A stretch of DNA of 64,000 nucleotides from Bogoriella caseilytica (GTDB lineage Bacteria > Actinomycetota > Actinomycetes > Actinomycetales > Actinomycetaceae): positions 1,736,001-1,800,000 of the forward strand of contig NZ_RKHK01000001.1 of NCBI RefSeq assembly GCF_003752405.1, given 5' to 3'. Below are positions 45,618 to 54,499 of this stretch, in pieces (positions within the stretch are counted from its first letter, which is position 1; the number at the start of each line of letters is the position of its first letter). Under the pieces are notes generated by a model. That model did no database searches. It worked only from the letters and a program-made list of their open reading frames with translations, and was not told the origin of the DNA. The position numbers and the translations under genes are program-made.

Positions 45618-46298
45618 GTGAGCGCACACCCAGGACTCTTCCTCTCCCTCGAGGGCGGTGAAGGGGCGGGCAAGACCACCCAGCGTGCTCTGCTCGGGCA
45701 GTGGCTGGAGAGCCTGGGCCATGAGGTGGTGCTCACGCGCGAGCCCGGTGGCACCGCGCTGGGGCACACCCTGCGTCAGGCGCTGCTGCACGGCGAGGAC
45801 ATCGACGCGCGGACCGAGGCGCTGTTGTATGCCGCGGACCGCGCCCACCACGTGGCCTCTTTGGTGCTCCCGGCGCTGCGTCGCGGCGCTGTGGTGATCA
45901 CCGACCGCTACCTGGACTCCTCCGTGGCCTACCAGGGAGCGGCCCGATCCCTCGGCCCGCAGGAGATCCGCGACCTGAGCCTGTGGGCCACCGACGGTCT
46001 GCTCCCGGAACTCACCGTGCTCCTCGACATTGATCCGGCCGTGGGAGCCGCGCGCCGGTCAGAGGACCCCGATCGCCTCGAGCGCGAGCCCGACGCCTTC
46101 CATCTGGCGGTACGCGAGCAGTTCCTCGCCCTGGCCCGCGCCGAGGCGGGGCGCTTCGTCGTGGTGGACGCCGCAGCCTCGCCCGAGGCGGTGCACGAGC
46201 AGATCCGCGCCCGGGTTGAGCCTCTGCTGCCGGAGCGCCGCCGTCCGCGCAATCCATGCGCTGTGCCCGCGCGCCGTGCCTTGCAGGAGCCTTCGTGA
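45618..46298 (+). CDS. tmk: Thymidylate kinase
   Basis: A 226-residue kinase making dTDP from dTMP. P-loop EGGEGAGKTT (11-20), the dTMP-binding TREPGGTALG, DRY in TDRYLDSSVAYQG, and an Arg-containing LID with ARRSEDPDRLE. The C-terminal 20 residues are basic and longer than in E. coli. Its stop overlaps the holB GTG (GTGA), so the two are coupled. Confidence 0.95.
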   Translation: MSAHPGLFLSLEGGEGAGKTTQRALLGQWLESLGHEVVLTREPGGTALGHTLRQALLHGEDIDARTEALLYAADRAHHVASLVLPALRRGAVVITDRYLDSSVAYQGAARSLGPQEIRDLSLWATDGLLPELTVLLDIDPAVGAARRSEDPDRLEREPDAFHLAVREQFLALARAEAGRFVVVDAAASPEAVHEQIRARVEPLLPERRRPRNPCAVPARRALQEPS

Positions 46299-47464
46299 GC
46301 GTCTGGGATGACGTGATCGGGCAGGAGTCCGCCGTCTCCGTCCTGCAGGGAGCCGCCCGGGATCCGCAGGCAATGTCCCACGCCTGGCTGATCACCGGGC
46401 CGCCCGGTTCGGGGCGCTCGGTGGCCGCCCGGGCCTTCGCTGCAGCCCTGCAGTGCACCGAGGGCGGCGGGCCAGGTGCCAACGAGCCCGGCTGCGGTCG
46501 GTGCCATGCCTGCACCACGACGATGAACGGCTCGCACGCCGACGTCTCGTTGGTGACCACCGAGAAGGTCATATTCTCCATCGAGGAGATCCGGCCGCTG
46601 GTGTCGGAGGCGCAGCGCGCCCCGGCCGGGGGTCGCTGGCGCATCATGCTCATGGAGGATGCCGACCGGATGGTCGAACGCACCTCCAACGTCCTGCTCA
46701 AGGCCATCGAGGAGCCTCCGCCGCGGACCGTGTGGCTACTGTGCGCTCCCAGCCCCGAGGATGTGCTCACCACGATCCGCTCCCGCTGCCGTCCGGTCCA
46801 CTTGCGCGTGCCGGACGCTCACGCCGTGGCCGAGTTGCTGGTGCGCCGCGACGGCGTGGACCCCGAGGAGGCGATCGTGGCGGCCCGGGCTGCGCAGTCG
46901 CACGTGGGTATGGCACGCCGCCTGGCGCACGACCCCGCCGCCCGCGATCGCCGCCGCCGTCTGCTCACCGCCGGAGCGACCATCCGCGGCGTGGGCGACG
47001 CGGTGCTCGCCGCGGCCGAGCTGGTCGACCTCGCGGCACAGGACGCCGCGGCGGCCACCGCCGAGCGCGCCGCAGCTGAGCGCGCGGACCTCTTGCGCAC
47101 GCTGGGTGCCGAGGAGGACGCCAAGCGCCTCCCGCCTGCGCTGCGGGCTCAGGTGCGTCAACTCGAAGAAGACCAGAAGCGCCGCGCCACGCGAGCTCAG
47201 CGTGACGTGCTCGACCGTGCCATGGTCGATCTGCTCTCGCTCTACCGCGATGTCCTCGTCGTCCAGAACGGCGCCGGGGTGGCTCTGATCAACGCCGATC
47301 TCGACGCGCAGATCCGTCGCCTGGCCCAGGAGTCGAGCACGGAGCAGACGGTGCGGCGCATGGACGCCGTCGGGGAGGCACGCCAGCGTCTGGCCGGCAA
47401 TGTCGCCCCCCTGCTGGCGGTCGAGGCCATGATGGTCGCTCTCCGCCCGCAGCCGGTAGCGTAA
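46295..47464 (+). CDS. holB: DNA polymerase III subunit delta'
   Basis: A 389-residue clamp loader subunit. Walker A-like GPPGSGRSVAARAF lacks the catalytic Lys (GSGRS in place of GSGKT), as usual for delta'. Zinc cysteines in CGRCHAC (about 68-74), Walker B-like IMLMEDADRM, and a sensor region LLKAIEEPPPRTVW. The GTG start overlaps tmk. Longer than E. coli HolB by the C-terminal helical part. Confidence 0.93.
   Translation: MSVWDDVIGQESAVSVLQGAARDPQAMSHAWLITGPPGSGRSVAARAFAAALQCTEGGGPGANEPGCGRCHACTTTMNGSHADVSLVTTEKVIFSIEEIRPLVSEAQRAPAGGRWRIMLMEDADRMVERTSNVLLKAIEEPPPRTVWLLCAPSPEDVLTTIRSRCRPVHLRVPDAHAVAELLVRRDGVDPEEAIVAARAAQSHVGMARRLAHDPAARDRRRRLLTAGATIRGVGDAVLAAAELVDLAAQDAAAATAERAAAERADLLRTLGAEEDAKRLPPALRAQVRQLEEDQKRRATRAQRDVLDRAMVDLLSLYRDVLVVQNGAGVALINADLDAQIRRLAQESSTEQTVRRMDAVGEARQRLAGNVAPLLAVEAMMVALRPQPVA
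47457..47462 (+). promoter_or_regulatory. -10 hexamer TAGCGT, leaderless start of the secreted hydrolase
   Basis: TAGCGT, then seven bases, then GTG 47470. The hexamer overlaps the end of holB. Confidence 0.4.
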
Positions 47465-47469
47465 GTGGG

Positions 47470-49086
47470 GTGCACACCGCTACCACCCGCCCCGTCTGGG
47501 GCCGCCCGGTCACGGCGCGCCAGAGTCGCCGATCCTCGTCCGGACGGCGGAGAACCGCCCCTGTTGCTGCGCTCCTGACGGCCGCGCTGACGCTCGGATC
47601 CTGCGCCCTGTTCTCTGACTCGGAGGAGTCCGATGCCGAGGACGGCATGCAGGAGGGCTCAGACCCGGGAGCCGGCCCTGGTGAGCGAGAGCCGGAGGAA
47701 GCCGACGGGCCACTCGCAGACTTCTACGCCCAGGAGCTGGAGTGGGTGGAATGCGGGACGATGGAGTGCACGACCTTCGAGGTGCCCGCCGACTACGACG
47801 ACCCCGGAGGTGCGCGCCTGGAGATCGCTGCGGCACGTCTCCTGGCCGACGGCGAGTCCCCGCTGGTGGTGAACCCCGGCGGGCCGGGAGGCTCGGGAAT
47901 CGAGATGGCCGAGGCCGCGGCAGACATGTTCACCGAGGATCTGATCGAGGCATACGACATCATCGGCGTCGACCCCCGCGGTGTGGGTCAATCGAGCGCC
48001 ATCGATTGCGTGGATGACGCGGACCTTGATCAACTGCGGGCCGCTGGTTACCAGGAGGGCCCGGAGGGCGAGACCGCGGCGGCGGAGGATATCGAGCTGA
48101 TTGTCCAGGGATGTCAGGAGCGCAGCGTTGATCTCCTCCCCTACGTGGACACGATCAGCGCTGCCCGCGACATGGAAGTCCTGCGCGTATTGCTGGAGGT
48201 GCCGGAGCTGGATTACCTCGGGTATTCCTACGGCACCTACCTGGGCGCCCACTATGCGGAACTTTTTCCGGAACGTGTCGGCCGTTTCGTTCTTGACGGC
48301 GGCATGGACCCGAGTTTGGAGCGCCATGAGGTGGCGCATGACCAAGCTTTGGGTTTCGAAAGCGCCATGACGGCGTACATCGAGGACTGCCTCGCCTGGA
48401 CCGAATGCCCGCTCGCCGGCGATCTCGACACAGCATTCGAGCAGATTCGTGCTCTTCTCGACGAGGCTGAGGCCGCTCCGCTTCCCACGGGAGACGGTGA
48501 TCGGGTGCTCACGCGCGAGCTGGCGTATTCAGGGATCATCGGTCCGCTCTACAACCAGGGCGACTGGCCTGTGCTCACCGAATCGCTGGAACTCGCCCTG
48601 AACGGCGACGGCAGCTACCTCCTCTTCGTGGCCGACCTCTTCGCCGGCCGGGAGGAGGACGGCAGTTATCGCGACAATCAGACCGAGGCGAACTGGGCCA
48701 TCAACTGCCTTGACCGACCAGTGACCGGCGACCCGGGCGACTGGGACCAGCGCGCCGAGGCCATGATCGACGCTGCACCGACCTTCGGACCGGCTCTGGC
48801 CTATGGGGAGGAGTTGTGCGCCCAGTGGCCGGCCGACTCCGAGGGCACTCAGGGGGAGATCACGGCCGCCGGCGCGGCGCCCATCCTGGTGGTGGGGACC
48901 ACCGGTGATCCGGCCACGCCCTATCACTGGAGCGAGTCCCTGGCTCAGCAACTGGAATCCGGTGTGCTCCTGACCTACGACGGTGAGGGGCATGGCGCGT
49001 ATGGCCGCTCGAACTCGTGCGTGAACGAGCGTGTCGATGACTTCCTGATCCGCGGGGAGATCCCTGAAGACGGTCTGGTCTGCTAG
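47470..49086 (+). CDS. Secreted lipoprotein alpha/beta hydrolase, tripeptidyl aminopeptidase type
   Basis: A 538-residue extracytoplasmic peptidase-like enzyme. The basic N-terminus, hydrophobic 31-44 and LGSC lipobox (C at about 45) indicate a lipoprotein; an acidic linker follows. The oxyanion segment VVNPGGPGGSG and the nucleophile Ser in GYSYGTYLGA are clear, and the C-terminal TAP-like domain carries the His in DGEGHGAYGR. Such enzymes release N-terminal tripeptides. Around 48230-48560 codon use is slightly AT-richer than its neighbours, which may be chance. Confidence 0.9.
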   Translation: MHTATTRPVWGRPVTARQSRRSSSGRRRTAPVAALLTAALTLGSCALFSDSEESDAEDGMQEGSDPGAGPGEREPEEADGPLADFYAQELEWVECGTMECTTFEVPADYDDPGGARLEIAAARLLADGESPLVVNPGGPGGSGIEMAEAAADMFTEDLIEAYDIIGVDPRGVGQSSAIDCVDDADLDQLRAAGYQEGPEGETAAAEDIELIVQGCQERSVDLLPYVDTISAARDMEVLRVLLEVPELDYLGYSYGTYLGAHYAELFPERVGRFVLDGGMDPSLERHEVAHDQALGFESAMTAYIEDCLAWTECPLAGDLDTAFEQIRALLDEAEAAPLPTGDGDRVLTRELAYSGIIGPLYNQGDWPVLTESLELALNGDGSYLLFVADLFAGREEDGSYRDNQTEANWAINCLDRPVTGDPGDWDQRAEAMIDAAPTFGPALAYGEELCAQWPADSEGTQGEITAAGAAPILVVGTTGDPATPYHWSESLAQQLESGVLLTYDGEGHGAYGRSNSCVNERVDDFLIRGEIPEDGLVC

Positions 49087-49194
49087 CCGGCGTGGTGGTG
49101 CGCCGGCGTGGCGTGTCACGGCTCACGGTGCCCGCCTTTGAGGGGCCGCCTGAGGATGACTAGACTGGCCGATGCTTGCCGCTGCTGCGAGCAG

Positions 49195-49270
49195 GCCGCC
49201 TTAGCTCAGTCGGCAGAGCGATTCACTCGTAATGAATAGGTCGTGGGTTCGATTCCCACAGGCGGCTCCA
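49195..49270 (+). tRNA. tRNA-Thr (anticodon CGT)
   Basis: A 76-nt tRNA with encoded CCA: acceptor GCCGCCT pairs with AGGCGGC, anticodon stem ATTCA/TGAAT, loop CTCGTAA giving CGT (reads ACG), T-loop GGTTCGATT. Confidence 0.96.
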
Positions 49271-49365
49271 TGAGGGAGTGCGGAACCAGCATGGAACCGC
49301 CTGCCATCTCGGAGCGTTATCTCCTCGTGATCAGCCCGCACCGCGGGCTTCGGACAGGATGTGTC

Positions 49366-49536
49366 ATGGATCATCTGATCGCTCTGGTCCCGTCGATCGG
49401 CGTTGGAATCCTCCTCTGGATCGTGCTCCGCGGGATCATCAATGCGGATCGCCACGAGCGGGCCGCGCAACAACGCTTCGATGAGGAACGCGCCGAGAAA
49501 TCCGCTCGAGGTGACAAAACGTTTCCGGAAGATTAA
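49366..49536 (+). CDS. Small single-pass membrane protein (56 residues)
   Basis: MDHLIALVPSIGVGILLWIV forms one membrane helix (about 4-24); the rest is charged (RGIINADRHERAAQQRF, EKSARGDKTFPED) and probably cytoplasmic. AGGA lies about ten bases upstream. It follows tRNA-Thr and precedes lsr2. I do not recognise a named family. Moderately supported by the hydrophobic-then-charged pattern and codon use. Confidence 0.6.
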   Translation: MDHLIALVPSIGVGILLWIVLRGIINADRHERAAQQRFDEERAEKSARGDKTFPED

Positions 49537-49619
49537 TGTGGCGAGAGTGCTGAGCCGCCTTTGAGACTCTGCGCGGCAGTGACAGGACTCCGACTACGAA
49601 AGACCGGGGAGCAACAAAC

Positions 49620-49955
49620 ATGGCACAGAAGGTTCAGATCCAGCTCATCGACGATGTCGATGGCACTCCCGCTGTGGAAACGATCACTTTCGGCCTCGAT
49701 GGCGTGAGCTATGAGATCGATGTGAACGAAAAGCACGCCGGCGAACTGCGCGAAGCGCTGTCCACCTGGGTGGGACACGCCCGTCGCTCCGGCGGCCGGC
49801 GCACCACCGGACGTCGTGGGGCGCGCGCCGCTGGCGGTTCCGCGTCGGACGCCGGAAAGATCCGCGACTGGGCAAAGAGCAACGGCTACAAGGTCTCCGA
49901 GCGCGGACGCATCCCTGCGGACATCCGCGAGGCGTACGCGAAGGCGAACGGCTGA
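49620..49955 (+). CDS. lsr2: Lsr2 nucleoid-associated protein
   Basis: A 111-residue H-NS-like silencer of AT-rich DNA. The N-terminal dimerisation domain begins MAQKVQIQLIDDVDG; the C-terminal domain ends with the AT-hook-like RGR in SERGRIPADI, which inserts into the minor groove. A basic GRRTTGRRGARA linker joins them. GGGGAG precedes the ATG. The upstream 80 bases (around 49505-49545) are AT-richer than the flanks, fitting self-regulation. A terminator follows. Confidence 0.95.
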   Translation: MAQKVQIQLIDDVDGTPAVETITFGLDGVSYEIDVNEKHAGELREALSTWVGHARRSGGRRTTGRRGARAAGGSASDAGKIRDWAKSNGYKVSERGRIPADIREAYAKANG

Positions 49956-49980
49956 TAGGCCTGTAGCGCTTTCCTGATTG

Positions 49981-50014
49981 ACTGGCCCGGCACCTGCGAA
50001 GGTGTCGGGCCAGT
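49981..50014 (+). terminator. Terminator of lsr2
   Basis: ACTGGCCCGGCACCT, loop GCGA, AGGTGTCGGGCCAGT: a 15-bp stem with one G-T pair. Confidence 0.75.
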
Positions 50015-50077
50015 GGTCTGTGCGCGGACACCTGCTCCGGGCTCGTTCTCCGGGGCGGCCCATGATGGAATGGGACT

Positions 50078-50815
50078 ATGACTTACACCCTCATCCTGCT
50101 TCGCCACGGCGAGAGCGAATGGAACGCGAAGAACCTCTTCACCGGCTGGGTGGATGTGCCCCTGTCGGAGAAGGGCATTGAGGAAGCCTCTCGCGGCGGC
50201 AGGCTGCTCACCGAGAACGGCCTCCTGCCCGATGTGGTGCACACGTCCTTGCTGCGCCGCGCGATCTCCACGGCCAACCTGGCGCTCGATGCGGCTGAGC
50301 GGCACTGGATCCCCGTCAAGCGCTCCTGGCGCCTCAACGAGCGCCACTACGGTGCGCTGCAGGGCAAGAACAAGAAGGAGGTCCGTGACGAGTACGGCGA
50401 GGAGCAGTTCATGACCTGGCGCCGCTCCTACGACGTTCCGCCGCCGGAGATCGAGCTGGGCTCGACCTACTCCCAGGATGCCGATCCGCGCTACGCCGGG
50501 GAGCCGATTCCGCGAACCGAAGCCCTGTTGCAGGTTCTCGAGCGCTCGCTGCCCTACTGGGACGAGGCCATCGTGCCCGATCTCCAGGATGGCAAGGTGG
50601 TGCTGGTCGCCGCGCACGGGAACTCGCTGCGCGCCCTCATCAAGCACCTCGACGGCATCGACGACGAGACGATCTCCGGTCTGAACGTGCCCACCGGCAT
50701 TCCCCTCGTCTACGAGCTGGACGAGAACTTCAAGCCCACCAAGCCCGGTGGCACCTATCTCGACCCCGACGCCGCAGCCGAGGCCATCGCCGCAGTCGCC
50801 AATCAGGGTCGCTGA
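50078..50815 (+). CDS. gpmA: 2,3-bisphosphoglycerate-dependent phosphoglycerate mutase
   Basis: A 245-residue glycolytic enzyme interconverting 3- and 2-phosphoglycerate. The phosphohistidine motif is [10 protein letters not shown] (7-16); the second His is in [26 protein letters not shown] and RRSYDVPPP complete the family set. A TGGAAT sequence six bases before the ATG may be a weak leaderless promoter. The 87-bp repeat starts at its last codons. The order gpmA-senX3-regX3 is conserved in actinobacteria, here with phoU between. Confidence 0.96.
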   Translation: MTYTLILLRHGESEWNAKNLFTGWVDVPLSEKGIEEASRGGRLLTENGLLPDVVHTSLLRRAISTANLALDAAERHWIPVKRSWRLNERHYGALQGKNKKEVRDEYGEEQFMTWRRSYDVPPPEIELGSTYSQDADPRYAGEPIPRTEALLQVLERSLPYWDEAIVPDLQDGKVVLVAAHGNSLRALIKHLDGIDDETISGLNVPTGIPLVYELDENFKPTKPGGTYLDPDAAAEAIAAVANQGR

Positions 50816-50996
50816 GGGAGCGCGTAGGTGAGCGTGGGGCCGAGGGGCGAGGTTCTGCCGAGCTGGGGCGCGGTACGCGGCGACATCGAGCAGGGTCGCT
50901 GAGGGAGCGCGTCGGTGAGCGTGGGGCCGAGGGGCGAGGTTCTGCCGAGCTGGGGCGCGGTACGCGGCGACATCGAGCAGGGTCGCTGAGGGAGCG
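50804..50996. repeat. 87-bp tandem repeat, two full copies plus a partial third
   Basis: The unit begins CAGGGTCGCTGAGGGAGCG at 50804, 50891 and 50978; the period is 87 in both steps. Copy 1 and 2 differ at one base (GTAGG / GTCGG). The unit contains the final codons and stop of gpmA. Shared core GGGCCGAGGGGCGAGGT links it to the repeat at 40391. Confidence 0.9.
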
Positions 50997-51014
50997 CTCA
51001 GCGCCAACAGACTG

Positions 51015-51049
51015 AAGGGAGGCTCCCCCGCAGTGGGGGAGCCTCCCTT
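51015..51049. terminator. Bidirectional terminator between gpmA and phoU
   Basis: A perfect 15-base inverted repeat AAGGGAGGCTCCCCC with a GCAGT loop, between convergent genes. Confidence 0.85.
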
Positions 51050-51070
51050 GGTCGTTGCGTGTGGTGAGGC

Positions 51071-51739
51071 TCAGACCTCGGGGACCTCCACGACCGCGTT
51101 GGTCAGGTCGCCTGTCACCAGGTAGGAGATGCGTCGCGCCACGGAGACGCCGTGGTCGCCGAATCGCTCGAGGTAGCGGCCCAGCAGCACCAGGTCGACG
51201 ACCTCCTGCCGGGTCAGTGGCTCGTTCTCGTCCAGCACGAGCTCAAAGGTCTGACGGTGCATGGCGTCGATGATCTCGTCGTCGTGCTCGATCGAGGCGG
51301 CCAGGTCCAGGTCGTTGTCCTCGAGCAGGCGTACCACCTGCTCGGCCACCTTCGCGGCCTGCTGCGCCATCTTGAGCACCACCTCGTGGGAGCGGCCGGA
51401 CAGCGCGGTCTCCGGGTAGCGTCCGCGGGCGACGTCGGCCACATGCCGGGCCAGGTCACCCATTCGCTCGATGGTGGAGGACAAGCGCAGCGCGGTGACC
51501 ACCACGCGCAGGTCGGAGGCCACCGGTGCCTGGCGAGCCAGGAGCGAGACAGCCTGTTCGTCCACACTGCGCTGGCTCTCATCGATACGCTTGTCGGCGT
51601 CGATCACTCGCTGGGCCAGGTCCAGGTCGGCCTGCTCCAGCGCCGTGGCGGCGGCGGAGATGGCAGTCGACGTGTCCTTGGCCATGGCGATCAGATCGTT
51701 GCCCAGCTGTTCGATCTCTTGCTTGAAGATGGTGCGCAT
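51071..51739 (-). CDS. phoU: Phosphate signalling protein PhoU
   Basis: A 222-residue helical protein that dampens phosphate uptake and two-component signalling. Two three-helix repeats each carry a metal motif: E-x3-D-H near ERMGDLARH and YLERFGDHG. Start chosen at ATG 51739 (MRTIFKQEIEQLG), the family N-terminus; the frame continues to 51940. Divergent from senX3, whose kinase it is known to influence in relatives. Confidence 0.94.
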   Translation of the reverse strand: MRTIFKQEIEQLGNDLIAMAKDTSTAISAAATALEQADLDLAQRVIDADKRIDESQRSVDEQAVSLLARQAPVASDLRVVVTALRLSSTIERMGDLARHVADVARGRYPETALSGRSHEVVLKMAQQAAKVAEQVVRLLEDNDLDLAASIEHDDEIIDAMHRQTFELVLDENEPLTRQEVVDLVLLGRYLERFGDHGVSVARRISYLVTGDLTNAVVEVPEV

Positions 51740-51925
51740 GGCCACACGTCTCCTCGGTCTCGGGGTCCGCCGCGAGGCGGTATCACGGGCGATGCCCAGG
51801 CGCAGGAGCGCCAAGGTCTGAACTGCCAACCGTAGCCAAGTGCGGCAGAGTGTACGAACGGTGGCTTCCGGGCGTCTACCCGGTGACATGTCGAGGTAGG
51901 GACGGTGAACGCCCCGGAAGCCGCT

Positions 51926-51931
51926 TAGGCT
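51926..51931 (+). promoter_or_regulatory. -10 hexamer TAGGCT, leaderless start of senX3
   Basis: TAGGCT, then GGCCGCC, then ATG 51939. No ribosome site. Confidence 0.55.
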
Positions 51932-51938
51932 GGCCGCC

Positions 51939-53174
51939 ATGGAGCACTGGTTGGCCCTTCTCGCCCTGGGTGTCGCACCCGTCGTCGGCGTGATTGCCTA
52001 CCTCCTCGGTGCTCGCTCGCAACGCCGCCAGCAGGCCTCGGCGGCCACGACCACCTCCGGTCAGGACGACATCGCGGTGCTGTCGGTGCTGCCCCAAGCG
52101 GTGATGGTGCTCGAGTCCGATGACGAGGTCCAGCTCGCCTCGGCCGGAGCGCATGCGCTCGGCCTGGTCCGTAACGACACGTTGGTGCATCAGGAGATCC
52201 TCGAGATGCTGAGCGCCCATCGCGCTGATGGTGAGATCCACGATCAGGAGGTGAGCGTCGCCCGCGGAGCGGGGAATGAGCTGCGTCTGGGTGTGCGCGT
52301 GGCACCGCTGCGTGAAGGGCGCGTGCTGGTGCTGGCCGAGGATCGCACCGAAGCCCGGCGCCTCGAGGAGATTCGCCGGGACTTCACCGCGAACGTCTCC
52401 CACGAACTCAAGACGCCGATCGGCGCGCTGTCGCTGCTCGCCGAGACGGTCACCGAAGCGGCGGACGAGCCGGAGACGGTGCGGCACTTCGCCTCGCAGA
52501 TGGGGCGCGAAGCCCGGCGGCTGGGCGAGCTGGTGCAGGACCTGATCGAGCTGTCCCGCTTGCAGCGCGCGAACGCCCTCATGGCGCCTGAGCTGATCTC
52601 CGTCGATCAGGTGGTCGACGAGGCCATCGATCGCATGCAGGTCGAGGCCATGTCCCGCAATGTCCAGCTTGTGCTCGGTGGCACCACGGGCCTTGAGGTC
52701 TTCGGGGATCCGACGATGCTCACCGCCGCAGTGCGGAACCTGCTGGACAACGCCGTTCGCTACTCCCGGCCGTACAGCAGGGTCGCGGTCGGGGTCTCCT
52801 ACGCGGCCGAGTCACATGAGGTGCGCATCGCGGTCGTCGACCAGGGCTCGGGCATTGCACGCGAACATCAGGACCGGGTCTTCGAACGCTTCTACCGCGG
52901 CGATGAGGCACGGTCGCGGGAGACGGGCGGCTCCGGCCTGGGACTGGCCATTGTGAAGCACGTGGTGGCCGACCACGGTGGCCGGGTGGAGCTGTGGTCC
53001 ACTGCCGGTACCGGCTCCACGTTCACGATCGTGCTCCCGGAGGCGCAGATCACCGACGTCGCTCCCATGGCCGACGTCGAGACCCACCACCACACCGGCG
53101 GAGCGTCCCGGCCTGCCGCCGCGGGGCGCCGAGCTCCGATCGAGCATGCACCTATGGAGGACACACACCGATGA
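51939..53174 (+). CDS. senX3: Sensor histidine kinase SenX3
   Basis: A 411-residue kinase of the phosphate response. One membrane helix (5-24), a cytoplasmic PAS-like region (45-140), H155 in FTANVSHELKTP, and the ATPase domain with N in LLDNAVRYS, DQGSGI and GGSGLGLAIVKH. The C-terminal 35 residues are His/Ala/Pro-rich and variable. Its stop overlaps regX3 (ATGA). The pair with phoU nearby fits control of phosphate genes. Confidence 0.94.
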   Translation: MEHWLALLALGVAPVVGVIAYLLGARSQRRQQASAATTTSGQDDIAVLSVLPQAVMVLESDDEVQLASAGAHALGLVRNDTLVHQEILEMLSAHRADGEIHDQEVSVARGAGNELRLGVRVAPLREGRVLVLAEDRTEARRLEEIRRDFTANVSHELKTPIGALSLLAETVTEAADEPETVRHFASQMGREARRLGELVQDLIELSRLQRANALMAPELISVDQVVDEAIDRMQVEAMSRNVQLVLGGTTGLEVFGDPTMLTAAVRNLLDNAVRYSRPYSRVAVGVSYAAESHEVRIAVVDQGSGIAREHQDRVFERFYRGDEARSRETGGSGLGLAIVKHVVADHGGRVELWSTAGTGSTFTIVLPEAQITDVAPMADVETHHHTGGASRPAAAGRRAPIEHAPMEDTHR

Positions 53175-53863
53175 CGACCATTCTTCTCGTGGAGGACGAG
53201 GCCTCCTACCGAGAGCCACTGACGTTCAAGCTTCGCCGTGACGGATTCGAGGTGGTGCCGGTGGCCGACGGGCAGGCGGCGCTGACCGCCTTCGACCGCG
53301 GCGGTGTGGACATCGTGCTCCTCGACCTCATGCTGCCGCGCCTGTCTGGCACGGAGGTGTGCCGCCAGCTCCGCCAGCGCAGCAAGGTGCCGGTGATCAT
53401 GCTGACCGCCAAGGACTCCGAAATCGACAAGGTGGTGGGCCTGGAGATCGGCGCCGACGACTACCTCACCAAGCCCTACTCCTACCGTGAGCTCGTCGCG
53501 CGGGTGCATGCGGTGCTCCGGCGGGGCAGCTCTCAGGATGACCTCGACGAGCCCGCGGTGCTCACCGTGGGGAACGTGCGCATGGACGTGGAGCGCCACG
53601 AACTGGCCGTGGACGGCGTTCCGGTGCCGATGCCCTTGCGGGAGTTCGAGCTCCTCGAGCTCTTCCTGCGCAATCCTGACCGGGTGCTCACTCGCGGTCA
53701 GCTCATCGACCGGATCTGGGGTTCGAACTACGTGGGTGACACCAAGACCCTGGATGTGCACGTCAAGCGCGTGCGCGCCAAGATCGAGGCGGATCCCGCC
53801 CGCCCCCAGTTGCTGCAGACCGTGCGCGGACTGGGTTACAAACTGGTCAGCCCGGAGAGCTGA
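53171..53863 (+). CDS. regX3: Response regulator RegX3
   Basis: A 230-residue OmpR/PhoB-type regulator. Receiver with D52 phosphorylation site (LLDLMLPRLSG), acidic D9/E8 and K101 in YLTKPYSY. The winged helix (about 130-228) has RELEL-like REFELLELFLRN and VDVHVKRVRAKIE. Coupled to senX3 by overlap; the frame from 52994 is longer without support. Confidence 0.95.
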   Translation: MTTILLVEDEASYREPLTFKLRRDGFEVVPVADGQAALTAFDRGGVDIVLLDLMLPRLSGTEVCRQLRQRSKVPVIMLTAKDSEIDKVVGLEIGADDYLTKPYSYRELVARVHAVLRRGSSQDDLDEPAVLTVGNVRMDVERHELAVDGVPVPMPLREFELLELFLRNPDRVLTRGQLIDRIWGSNYVGDTKTLDVHVKRVRAKIEADPARPQLLQTVRGLGYKLVSPES

Positions 53864-53882
53864 CGCCCGGGTCGAGCTCCGC

Positions 53883-54386
53883 TCAGTTCTGGCTGCGGGG
53901 CACCCAGGTCTCGCCCGTGGTCACTGCGTCGAGGTACTCGTCGTAGGGCGGGACGGTGCCATCAAGGACCGGGGCCTGCACCTGGATCGATCCGTCCTCG
54001 GGCGTCGACAAGGTCCCGGTCAGCTTCCCGCCCGGCGCCACGGTGATCTCTGCGATGGTGAGGTTCTCCTCCATGAGATTCACGGTGCCGGCCGCCGGCA
54101 CCTCGAAGCTCTCGACCAGGCCGTCCAGATCCAGGGTGATCTCGACGTCCGAGGAGGTGCGGTTCACCAGGGATCCGAGGACGAAGCCGGCCTCGCCCTC
54201 CGCCTCGGTCAGCAGCATGAGGTTCTCCACGATCACCGCGCCCTCGCGCAGCTCGGCGCGCACGCCGTCCCCGCCGGAATAGGGCTGCAGCGTCATCACC
54301 GGGTTGGTGAAGGAACAGCCACCCAGGGCCAGGGCTGCGCTCGCGGTCAGGGCAACGGCGGCGAGCTGGGAACGGCGGGGGGTCAC
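53883..54386 (-). CDS. Hypothetical lipoprotein
   Basis: A 167-residue lipoprotein I do not recognise. Signal: RRSQLAAVALTASAALALGGC, lipobox LGGC with C at about 24. The mature part is a beta-rich, acidic domain with NRTSSDVEITLDL and AAGTVNLMEENLTI. GTG 54386 follows GAGGAG; a longer frame to 54428 is possible but would lengthen the signal. Divergent from carD, convergent with regX3. A pattern of SctL-like secreted proteins was not confirmed. Confidence 0.75.
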   Translation of the reverse strand: MTPRRSQLAAVALTASAALALGGCSFTNPVMTLQPYSGGDGVRAELREGAVIVENLMLLTEAEGEAGFVLGSLVNRTSSDVEITLDLDGLVESFEVPAAGTVNLMEENLTIAEITVAPGGKLTGTLSTPEDGSIQVQAPVLDGTVPPYDEYLDAVTTGETWVPRSQN

Positions 54387-54461
54387 GGCGGTGGTCTCCT
54401 CGGTTTCTCTGGCACAGCGGGGGCGCATAGGCCGCCCAGCAGGAGGTTACCCGAGACGCGC

Positions 54462-54467
54462 TAGAAT
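54462..54467 (+). promoter_or_regulatory. -10 hexamer TAGAAT of the carD operon
   Basis: TAGAAT lies 33 bases before the carD ATG; a leader with GAGGAG follows, so this message is not leaderless. No good -35 was found. Confidence 0.5.
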
Positions 54468-54499
54468 AGGTGTGTTCACGACCCGAGGAGAACACCACA

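Noticed and set aside
47470-49086. Horizontal transfer of the secreted hydrolase
   Set aside because: Codon use is only slightly AT-richer in the middle, with no mobile element or repeat around it.
40391-50996. Tandem repeats as a CRISPR array
   Set aside because: The copies are contiguous with no spacers and there are no cas genes in the window.
49886-51007. A minus-strand frame with repeated peptide APSATLLDVAAYRAPARQ
   Set aside because: It runs through the gpmA repeat and antisense to gpmA; the repetition only mirrors the DNA repeat.
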